Source: Varanus komodoensis
Taxonomy: Eukaryota; Chordata; Lepidosauria; Squamata; Varanidae
Direction of reading: 5' to 3'
Assembly: GCF_004798865.1 (NCBI RefSeq)
Contig: NW_025335317.1
Span: 26,647,390 to 26,711,389, forward strand
Length of the DNA: 64,000 bases
How positions within the stretch are numbered: the first letter of the stretch is position 1; each line of letters starts with the position of its first letter. Under the pieces are notes generated by a model that was not told the DNA's origin, ran no database searches, and saw only the letters and a list, made by a program, of their open reading frames with translations. The position numbers were made by a program, and so were the translations under genes. This document shows positions 26,701 to 38,700 of this stretch, in pieces.

Positions 26701-29700
26701 CAGGCGTCCATTCCACTGCTGCAACATGGGTGTTCTGCCATATTGTAGTGACAATAGTGGCAATCCTGGCAGAGCCAGGGAAGAGAACCACACTAAAGCA
26801 AGAGTACTGGAGACCCCAAGGATTTGCATTCAAGGAAGCTTAAATCATTATGGAATGAGTGTGGAAAGGAGTGAAAATTATTGTCCCAGCCCTGTTCTCC
26901 AGGATATCCTGCAATATCTGAAGTTGTCCTTAAAAAAACAGCAACAGACAAGCAAGCACAAATGCAGTCAACACTCCTCTAAATCAACACTGCACATGTT
27001 GAAAGTAAAAGCTACCACAGGAAAAGCTTTGGAGCTATCTCAGTTGCATATTTTGAAACTTACCCTACAATTTGACTGAAGTACCTTCTATAGCCTTCTA
27101 CTGTTTCATGCTTTAAGGGAAAAAAAATAAACATTTAACAGTGAAGTGTGCTAAACCATGAGCATATAAAACAGATTTTCCCACCACTATTCTTAGATAA
27201 GCCAAGTACCATGTTTGACTGTGGCTGTAACACAAGTCTTGCTTGTTTCCGTCTCTGTTTTCTGTAGTAGTTCTCAAATGTCTCTGCATCACCCTATAGA
27301 GGAAATACACAAACACTTTCAATACATTTTGCTTTTTCAAGCATGCATGCATACTGATTGTGTATGCAACTTAAGTGCAGATTATTATTCTTTAACTTTC
27401 ACAGCAGTGAAAGTTACTTTTAAACTTTCCTAATTTGAGGATTAGAAGCAATGGCTTCTATTTTAATTGTGGAATTGCTTTAACCTGAAATATTTATTTA
27501 TTTATTTATTTATTTATGAGATTTGTATGCCATCCAATTGCCAACGTCTCTGGATGACTAAAAGCATAAATAAATTGATGACCCACTCTGGTTGCAAATA
27601 CAATTATTAACATTCAATATTAAAACATATTAAAATATTGATTAAATAAAAGGGTCTTAACCTGGTGCCAAAAAAAATATAATGACGGCGCCAGGCGGAC
27701 CTCTCTAGGGAGCACATTCCATAGATGGGGAGCCACCACAGAGAAGGCCCTCCTCCGGGTACACTGTTTCCTAACATCTTTCACAGAGGGTTCCCGGAGG
27801 AGGGCTTCTGCTGCCGATCTCAGGGGGCAGGAGGGCAAATAGGGAAGAAGGATTTCCTTTAGGTATCCTGGTCCCAAGCCGTTTAGGGCTTCATAGGTAA
27901 TAACCAGCACCTTGAATTGAGCCCGGACTTCGATGGGAAGCCAATGGAGCTGATAGAAGACTGGGGTTATATGAGAATAACGCCCAGTCCCCAACAGCAT
28001 CCTGGCAGCTCTGTTTTGAACCATCTGAAGTATCCGGACTGTCTTCAAGGGCAGCCCCATGTAAAGCGCATGACAGAAATCCAAAAGAGAAGTAACCAAT
28101 GCGTGTGTTACTGTTGCTAGGCAATCCTCCTCCAGGTAGGGGCACAGCTGATGGATTAGCCGAAGCTAAAGGAAAGCGCTTCTCGCCACCGCTTTCACTT
28201 GGGCTTCCAAGGACAGCTCCGGAACAAGGAGCACTCCCAAGCTGCGGACCCTGCCCTTTAGAGGGAGTGCAACCCCGTCCAGGGCAAGGCCCAAGTCACC
28301 TACCCAAGAGCTTGAATCACCAACCAACAGAACCTCCATCTTATCTGGACTGAGCTTCAGTTTATTGGCCCTCATCCAGCCCATTACTTTGGCCAGGCAC
28401 TGGTTCAGTACAGCCACTGCCTCACCTGGATTAGTTGAAAAAGAGAGGTAGAGCTGGATGTCATCAGCGTACTGATGACTCCACAGCCCAAACCTCCTGA
28501 TGACCTTTCCCAGTGGTTTCATGTAGATATTAAATAGCAAGAGGGACAAAATGGAACCCTGTGGTACTCCATGGCAAAGTTGCCATGGCACAGAGCCAAA
28601 GTCCCCCAGCACCACCTTCTGGAATCGGCCTTCAAGGTAGGAGCAGAACCACTGCCAAGCAGTAGTTCCTACTCCCAATCTCACCAGCCTATCCAGGAGG
28701 ATGCCATGGTCGATGGTATCGAAAGCCACTGAGAGGTCCAGGAAAACCAACAGGGACACACTCCCCGTCTCTCTCCCTGGACAGGTCATCATACAGGGCG
28801 ACCAAGGCAGATTCAGTACCGTACCCGGGTCTGAAGCCAGACTGAAATGGGTCCAGATAATCAGTTTCATCCAAGAGTACCTGGAGTTGTCCCGCCACCA
28901 CCTGTTCCAACACCCATTCCAATATATAATCGCAATGCATTAAAAAACCTTATAGTATAACAAATTCATTTTGATAATACTCCTTTAGAATCATGACTTA
29001 ATAGTCCCTTTTTTTTCTTCAATACAATTAACTCAGAGAGAACTATATTTCTATTTAAAACCACATGATTGACTCACCAATTTAGTATTGACTCACCAAT
29101 TTAGTATTAAATAATACAATCAATAATTATTATCAAATAATATACTGAATGCAATGTAACTTCCATGTAAGCATTTAAAAAAAACCCAAAAACCTAAACT
29201 GCTCAAGTTTAGCTTTACTACACTTGTGCTTAGCTTACTTATTTACATTTCCACTGATTAGTAAATTCAAACTAAAAAAGCATACCAGGAACTGTAGAAA
29301 GGAAATGAAAATATGAGTGATATACCCAATATGTAGATTATTTTGTCAAAATGCAAAGTTAAATGTATATTAAAAATGCAAGCCCTGAAGGCAAAGCTAG
29401 CGGTTTACCTCATCCTATCAAGACAATTACAGTACTTTCTATTGTTCCTTTCCATGCCATTCATTTTCAGCCAAAAGTAAGATACTTAATATAATCATGA
29501 TGCAACAGCACATTAAAATATCACAAATATAGCAGTGCAGCAGCACCTTCCTCAGTCTGGTGACCTCCAGATGTATTGGACAGCAACGCAAGGTTAGCTA
29601 GGATATGTTGGTGGCTTGTAACTCAACACATTTAGGGGTCAGGAAATTAGGAAGTATTGATCCAGTAGGGACATAAAAGATCATACTATCAAGAACTTTC

Positions 29701-32700
29701 GCTTAGCTATCCTTTTAATGAACCACAGTGTTAATGGTTATCACTGGGGCCAAATTAGACATGGTCATAATCAGCAAGCCATTGCATTTAATAGTAAAAA
29801 GCTAAATAGGAGTAAAGAGTTATTTATTTTTATTTATTTATTAAAACATTTTTATGTTTTAATTTCCTTTCCTGCCAGGGTCATAGTCTGGGCCACTGTG
29901 ACTATTTACTTTAGAAAAATCACAACTGCTAATTTCCAACCAGTGAACAGTTTAGTGGAACAAACAGAAACAGTAATATACTATCTTTTAGTTTTTCTAA
30001 TCTAGTTGCTTTTAGGTACATTTTTTCCTGGTATAAACTTGCATCTGTACTACCCTCATCATGTGAGGCTTTCCTCCAAGTGATTCCATCAAAGGAGGCT
30101 TGGAAGATGGCAATCTGTGTACAAAGGGGATGTCCCTGTGTTTTGCAATGGGTTCCTCCTGTCCTCACCAGGGAAATCATAGTGACATGCAAAGAGATCA
30201 ACTGTGAATGCATACAGAACTTGCCATTCCTTCTCCTGAGCAATCCCATCCTCCTTAGTTCTTAAAAATAGTGAATAATCAGGAATGCTGAACTGTACTA
30301 CTCCTGAGAAATCCTGCTCTGGATTTTTAGATGCTTTCGGAACTTGTTCCTGCAATGGATTACAGAGGCTGCTTTTCTGTGCCCTATGGTTGTGTGTTTT
30401 CTCCCCTCCCATTCATCACCTTAGAGTCACTTTGCTTCTTTGTGGAATGGAAGCTGTTGCTGAAACAGAAGAATGCGGGCCTAAGGAGTATATTTCCTGG
30501 CTCCGTGACTTGCACACTTTGTATGTTTTGTACCTCACTTTTATTTTTCAGTTAACAGTCAGTATAGGTTGCTGGCTGTTGAGAATTCAAAAACTGCACC
30601 AGCTTGGCCCTGCCTCTTCAGACCTGTTCTCAGTTCCACCACTCTGAATCACCAGCTTTTGCCAGCTCAAGCAATATCCACCAGTAAATCTACTTGGAAT
30701 TCTCATGTATTTTGATGGACAATATTTGGCACTCCTGTGAATGTTTAATTGTTGTAAGCCGCCCCGAGGCTTCGGCGAATGGGGCGGCATAAAAATATTT
30801 TAATAAATAAATAAACAAACAAATCAAATCCCACAATCACCAGCATTCTGCAGCCAGCCATACTGGGAGAATTAGGGAACTGTTGGATTTATTTAACTGT
30901 TGGAACTGTCCCAGGATGGTATACAAACAAACAAACAAACATGTGTCTAAATACACATGCCTTTATGTTTTTAACTGTTGTGCTTTTACTCTCCCCCTCA
31001 CTTAAGGACTCCAATCAGCAACTACCATCCTAATGTCCTCCAGTTCTGTTGGATTATGGAGATTATGGAGTTGTAGTCTAACACATCTAGACTGAGCCGG
31101 GTAATGAAAGCCTGACCCAAAGCAATGCAAAAACCACAATCTAATTATTCTTTTGTATATTATCAACAAAGCATTCATTGGGCACACCTAGGTAAACATA
31201 CTTCAGCAAATGGGGTGGTACATAATACAATAATGTGTCAGTTTATAAAACACTGAAAGTTGGATGCAACAATTCTGTGAATTGAGTTTCATTCACAGGA
31301 AACTGGCAGAAGATTTTTTTCTTCTGGATCCCCCTTCTTGCAGCCTTATGTGTCCTTCTGCACCTAAAAATAAAGCTATTCTGGGGTACCTCTGAAGTAA
31401 TGTGGAATTGGTTAAAACGGTCTTTCCACCCTTTCTCAAGAAGTTTCTAGTAGGTTAAAGGCCTTCGCATTCACAGAATTACTCCTTCTGTGAATGAAAG
31501 GGCACCTTAGGATTCGACCTTATGGAGCCAGTGGAACCATACAGATATTGAAGAATCTGAACTAAATACTCTTACCATAAATGATAAAGAAACAGCACAT
31601 TCACAAGTATTTTAATTTAGAATGCAGCTGGATTTCTGTCAATTATTTTTAGTGGTACCTTGGCTCATGAATGCCTCAATTCATAACCAAATCGGGTCAC
31701 GAACAGAAATTTCAGGAAAAAAAATTGCCTGAGGTCGCAAACTCCACATCGGGTGATGATTGCGATCATGCCCGTCTTCCCTGCATGAGCGCGACCACAA
31801 TCATGCTCAGGGTGGGGGAACATGGCCACGATCACAGTTGCACTCGTGCAGGGAAGATGGGTGTGATCATGGTCATGTTCAGGGGGGAGATGGCCACAGT
31901 TGTGCTTGGGGGGTTGGGGAGAGATTTGACTTGGCTCACAACCGATTTGGGTCGCAACCAGAGTCATGGAACAGATTAAGTTCATGACCCAAGGTACCAA
32001 TGTAGTTGGCAACAGTCTTGAGAAATTCAGCATATGAGAGAAGCAAATGAAAAAAGGATTATGTACATACCAAAACTGAATAAATATGCAAACATCTATA
32101 AACAGGAGAGAAATCTACCAGATCATGTGCTGTCAGAACCTGTAGGAAGAGGCCAAAAGAACTCTTGTCAGCTATAACAACACTGAACCGGTGTTACAAA
32201 CTCAAAAAGCTAAACCAGAGAAAAGGCCAGTACTGTCAGTACAAGGCAGACTTGACTGTGATCAATCCCACTGCTGTGGTCATTGCACAATTGATCTGGA
32301 TTACAAATCTGTTAAATGGACTACAGGGGATGGTGGAGGACAGGAAGGCATGGAGGAGTGCTGTCCATGGGATCGGACACGACTTCGCAACTATCAAGCA
32401 AGCAAGCATACAAAGCAGGGGTCTCAAACTCAACTTACCTGGGGGCCGCTGGAAGTAGAGTCTGGGTGAGGCTGGGCCGCATCAAGTATTCCATCACCAT
32501 GGTGGGGGTGGGCCGCTCATCCCGAGGCCAGCCCGGGCGCCGCCGGTGCTTTGAAGGCTGCAGGGCCCCTCCCCCGTGCCCGCCCGTCCCGGCAATTGGC
32601 CCGTGGGCCGCGAGTTTGAGACCCCTGCTTTAATGCCTTTTCCATCTTAATTAAACTAAACACTAAGCACTGTGGCCGTAACTTTTGCAGTTTCACAGAG

Positions 32701-35700
32701 AGAAGATTCATCATCCTAGCAACCTCAGCATACTATTTTTTGTTTTTTGCTTTCCCTATTAAAGGTTCACCTTTTCAGTTAAAGGAAGCACTTTACTGCT
32801 TCTCTTTGGCACATCTGATTTGCCAGCATCACTTCTCTTACACTTTGGGGGCATTATTAAGCAAAATAAGGGTTACTTGAACAAAAGCACTGCGATACCA
32901 TGAGAGCTGATCTGATAAAATGAGATAGCTACTAAGTGATTAATGGCTGAGTAGTGCATACAGCATGAACACACTGGACAAACAGATGATTGATGTGCCA
33001 AGTGGGACCACGTAAGATTTTATTATGTTACTCAGAATGGCACACAATTGAAATTATGGATGTTTACTGTATTTCTGGGTTTTTTTTATTTAATTTTTTC
33101 AGATCAGTCAACAGTGGTGAAATGAAACCATGGTAACTGAAACACTGGATCCAGGGTGGGTTACTGTACTGTGGGGTTGCCCTCTGCAGGCTCTGTCTGA
33201 CTCCTAGAGCATTTAAGCAGGTGCTTACCTGTAACTGATGTTCTTTGAGTGGCCATCTGTGCAGTCACACAGGTACTGCACCTGCACAGTGCCTATGGCC
33301 GGGAGATTGATAGCTAATGGTTTGGCGGGAAAACTCCGCTCCCCTCCCCCCTAGCAGTATATATGAGCGGAGTGTCTGCCATTTTCCAGTCTTTGATAGA
33401 CCGGATGTTCGCTCTCTAGAGAACAAATTGTAACTAAGAAAAGTAACGTTGTCAGTATCGACAAGTAAGGAAATACTGTATAGGTACCGAGGATAAAGAA
33501 TAATATGGTACCGAAAATAATACCACCCAGTGACACTGAGCGGGGCCGGTGGGTGGGTTGTGTGACTGCACAGAGGCCACTCGAAGAACATCAGTGACAG
33601 GTAAGCAACCTGCTTTTCTTCGTCGTGGCCTCTGTGCATCACACATAGGGGTAGATTAGCAAGCTTACCCTGACTGGAGGAGGAGAGGTGTCATCACCGA
33701 AGAATAGCTGAAAGAATGGCTCTTCCAAAGGAACAGTCCTGTCTAGCATGGACATCCAGCCGATAATGTTTTGCGAATGTACATGGAGTGGCCCAGGTGG
33801 CCGCCCTGCAGACATCGTCAATCGGAACCCCCGACGCAAAGGCTGAAGAAGCAGCTACAGCTCGAGTAGAATGACCCCTTGGGGTTGTAGGTAAGTCTAT
33901 CTTAGCCAACTAGTAGGACAGAGTAATGGTGCGAACTATCCACTTGAAGAGTCTTTGAGAGGTAACTGGAAAACCTTGGTCCTGCTCAGAGTATTTAACA
34001 AAGAGCTTACTGAAACGTCAAATAGATTCAGTCCTTGATCTATAGAAGGCTAAGCAGCGCCGTACGTTAAGCATGTGTAAGGATCTCTAAATCAGATTCG
34101 ATGGAGATGGAAAAAAGGCAGGTAAGACGATCTCTTGACTCATGTGGAAGGAGGTAGCCACTTTAGGTAGAAAAGATGGATCCATTCACAGAACTATTTT
34201 CTCCCTATGGAAATTCAAATAGGGAAGGTCTACCCTGAGGGCACAGAGCTCACTAGCTCTCTGAGCTGATGTAACTGCTACAAGAAATGCTGTCTTCCAA
34301 GAAACAAGACGCAAATTGATAGTTGCCAAGGGTTTGAAGGGGGCTCTTGTTAGTGCTAGTAATACCACTGAAAGATGCCAAGTAGGCATAACCGGTCTGA
34401 CCGTCGGATGAAGGTTATGCAGCCCTTTAAGGAATCTCTTTATCAGTGGTTGAGAAAAAATGGAGGATCCTTGAAGTGTACCATGGTAATAGGAAACTGC
34501 CGCCGTGTACACCTTTATGGAGGATGGCTTAAGTCCCAAATGGTGGAGTTCAAAGAGGAACTGGAGAATATTCTCAATGGATGCTGAATATGGAAGAAAC
34601 AAACGAGACTCAGCAAAGATAGAGAATCGCCACCACTTAGCCACGTATGATTTTCGGGTTGACGGCCTTAACGCAGAATTGAGAATGCTTTGGATGTCTG
34701 GGTGGAAAACTGTCGGACCCAATGGGAAACTGGTTGGATCCAATGAAGTAGGGAAGACAAATGGATTTGAAGCCTGGATTCGAGTGTCGGATCCGGGAGC
34801 AGGACCCGTATCAGGTGTAAATGCCGTCAGTACCGAGTCAGCACCGACTGTTATCGAATCCACCAGGCTGTTAATTTCAGCACTGTTAAATCCGGGTGGC
34901 GAACAGTGCCCTCCCGCTGAGTTATGAGATACGGAACGGATGAAAGTTGAAGATATTCGTTTTGAGAAATGTGAAGAAGTGTCGAAAACCATGCTTGGCG
35001 TGACCACCATGGGGTTATCAGTAGTCCTGTGGCCCAGTCGTGAACTATTTTCGATATTACTCTCATAATGAGGGGAATCGGAGGGAAAGCGTAAAAGTTC
35101 ATATTGTTCCAAGGGATCATAAAATCATCCCCTGATGATCCTTGTCTGATTCCCGCTCTCGAGCAAAAGGTCTTGCATACCCCGTTCTGCTGGGTAGCAA
35201 ACAAGTCTATGTCCGGATGACCCCAGCGATGGAATAGTTGGTCGCGTATCTGACAATCCAGTTCCCATTCGTGAGATGTCAACATGTGTCTGCTTAGAAG
35301 ATCGGCCTCCACATTGTCCGTACCGGCTAGATGTACTGCTACGAAGGCAATGTCTCTCGGGATGCACCAATCCCAGATCTGCATCGATAGCTGAGCCAAC
35401 GTTGGCGACTTTGTCCCTTCCTTGTTTGTTCAGATAGAAGACTGTAACAATGTTGTCCGAGGTTATCTGAACAACTCGGTGCCAAAGAACGTCCTTGAAC
35501 GATCGTAGGGCCTTGAACACTGCCAGAAGTTCCAGGAAATTGATATGGTTCTTGGATTCCTGTCGATTCCAAACACCTTGAGTGCGCAGATCGGAACACA
35601 CTGCTCCCCATCCGAGTAGGGATGCATCGGTACTGAGAGCCCTGAAGGACATCGGGGTCGGAACGGAACCCCAATGGTTAGGTTGGCCGGAATTGTCCAC

Positions 35701-38700
35701 CATAACAGCGACTGAAGAACAGAGGATGAAAGCCGAACTAACTTCGTCGGTAAGTCCTTTTGCGGTCGAAACATCTTGTTGAAGAAGAGCTGAAGAGGAC
35801 GAAGTCGAAGTCTGGCATGTGGGACAACGGCGACTGATGCAGCCATGTGTCCCAAGAGTCTTTGGATGGATCGGGCTGGAACCGTCCTGTCTTGTCGCAT
35901 TCGATGGATGTGCCGAGCGAGAGTGTGCTGCCCGAGGAAAGCTTTTGCTATGGGAGGAAAGCTTTTGCAATCATGGAATCCAGATACGCTCCGATGAAAG
36001 TGATCATCTGTGCAGGAACAAGAGAGGATTTCTCGATGTTAATGCAAAGTCCAAGGTCCTGCAGCAGGGTACAAGTTATATGTATCGAGGCAAGAAGTCC
36101 TTCTCTGGTCTGAGAGACTAGTAACCAATCGTCGAGATAAGGGTAAATTTGAACACCACGTAGTCGTAAAAAGGCACAGACAGGGGCCATGCACTTCGTA
36201 AAAACCCTTGGTGTGGTGGCCAGCCCGAAAGGTAACACCATGAATTTGAAAACTTCAGATGCAACAGCAAAATGGAGAAAACGCCTATGACACGGATGAA
36301 TCGAAATGTGGAAATAGGCATCCCTCAAGTCCAATGAGGGGAACCAGTCCTCTCTCCTCAGCAACGGTAGGGTATTTTGAAGGGTGGTCACTCTGAATTT
36401 TTTTGTTGTGATGAATCTATTGACATTTCGTAAGTCCAGTACTGGACCAAGACCACCGTCCCACTTCGGGACTGTAAAATATCTCGAACAGAATCCGTGG
36501 AGTCCTTCCGTTCGAGCTATTTGATGAATCACTCCTTTACGGAGAAGCTGTCGAACTTCGTTGAGCAATTCCGGCGAGCATGGTGTAAACCGGATTGGGC
36601 TCGATGAACCATGTCGAATTCTATCCAATATCTGTGCTGAATAATGGATAACACTCACCAATCAGATGTGATGGACTCCCAAATGGGGAGTCGGCCTTTC
36701 AGCCGGTCCCCAAATGAGAGAGGGGTGGGTGGGGTAGGGAGTAGAGGAAAGGTTCGCCCGTCCCATCAACGTTGTCGCTTGTCGCCATCGAAACGGCGAC
36801 AGCCCTGTTGATAACGTTGTGGCAGCTGTTGTCGGTGGCGTTGTTGTTGTCGGTGCTGAGGTTGTTGTCTTGAGTGGTACGGGTGCCGATATGACGGACG
36901 GGTCCAAGACCACTTATGTCGGATTTGGGGCTGCAGTTCCATGCGCCGAGCCGTCATCCTAGACTCATGAATCTTTTTCAGCTTGTGGTTGGTCTTGGAA
37001 TGGAAGAGCCCAGACCCGTCAAAGGGCATCTCCTCGATCTGCCTCTTCATCTCCTCTGGAAAGTTGCAATTGCGCAACCTCACATGCCGCCAGAGGGAGA
37101 CAGCACCGACCAGGGCCCTGGAGTCCATGTGATGTCTGGCGGTGGAGAGCTGTTGGACTGTGACCTGCATAGCCTCCTTTATGAAGACCTTTGTAAGGTC
37201 GCCCTGGTTGTCTGGGAGAGCTGAGATCACGTTGTTGAGGCGCTGCATTATAAAGTACTGGAATCGCGCCAGTGTCGCCTCATAATTGGATATTCTCAAG
37301 ACGAGTCCAGAGGCCGCATAGACTCGGCGAGCTAGAGAATCAATCTTCCTCCCCTCCTTGCTGTGGGGCATGGTGTGATCCCTCAACTCCCTGCCCTGGG
37401 AAGACTCCACCACAATCAAGTTTGGTTTAGGATGACACAGGAGGAATGGGATGTCCTCCTCCCGAACCTGGTACATGGCTTCGTACCTCCTCGATGTTGG
37501 TTGAGGATGGGCGGGCAGGTCCCATGGCTGGGTCATTGCTTGCCGCAGGCTGGTAATGAGTGGCAATACTATAGACGTCGACTGCTGTCCACGGACGACA
37601 TTGTAAAATTTATCAGTGCTGGGGCCGGGCCATTGCATGGCATCGATTTCCAGCGACTGGACCAGGCACGACATCAGCTCCGCGAAGGAGATGTGCGATT
37701 CATCGGGGGATCCAGGGCCCTGAGAGGTCACCGCAACATCTGGAGAAGTCGAGTCGACGTTGGATTCGTCTGAATCCATCCCATGGTATGGGCGAGCACT
37801 GGAGGAAGACTCTCCAGATGACAGGGACCGACTGCTTTCCTTAGTCGGTATTGCTGGAGCATGCCTCGGAGCCAAAGATGTCAGGCGGTCTCGAGGAGCT
37901 GGTGGAGAGGGATGGTCTCTAGGAGCTGGATAACGTCCAACAGAGTGGTAGTCCCCCCATCCGTGATAGAATGAAGATTGGGGATGGTACCAGTCGTCAG
38001 ATCTCCTGTCAGACAAACGGCTTCTCCGACTCCTAGGAGGAGACATCTCCATCTCCACATCCAGTCTTGCTGGGGCATAGGTGTGGGAGACCTAGCTCTG
38101 GGCGGGGAGTCTTGAATCTCCCCATCGGAGATCGATTCCCGATGTGGAACTTGCAGAGGCTCCATTGTTGGCTCGCCCACGTGCTGAGGGGACCTGGAGG
38201 GGTAACCCTCATAATCGCTTGAAGCATTGGGCCCAGTGGTGCCGGTACCGCGACAGCCGTCGGGACCGAGGGGGCCGACAAACCTGAGTCTCGATGCTTG
38301 GGATGCTCGGGGTTCTTCAATTTGTGAGGCTGCTTCACGGCCTTATCTTTTTTGGCCTTTTTGTGCTCAGATGGTTTTTCAGAGCCGCTATGCTTCCGCT
38401 TTTCACACCATTTTTTTGGCGGGGAAGCAGGCCAATCGCCCATAGTGGAGGCACCTTCATCCAAAGGGCGTGAGGGCGGAGCTCCAGAAGAAAAGGCCGG
38501 AGGCGCAGAGGAGGCTGGACGCGCAGTTGCAGCCGAGGTCAAAGCAGGGCAAGTAATCAGTGGATCCGATTGCAGAAGTGAGAGGTCCCACAAGAGCCTA
38601 TGTAGGCGATTCTCGTGGTTCTTTCTAGCCTGCTTCGAGGCCAGACAATGGCTGCACTTGTCTGTCCTATGACCTTCCCCCAAACAGAGAAGGCATAAAT

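Noticed and set aside
36916-37773. Plus-strand open frames of 100-136 residues opposite the DIRS gag region
   Set aside because: They are antisense shadows of the element's coding region.
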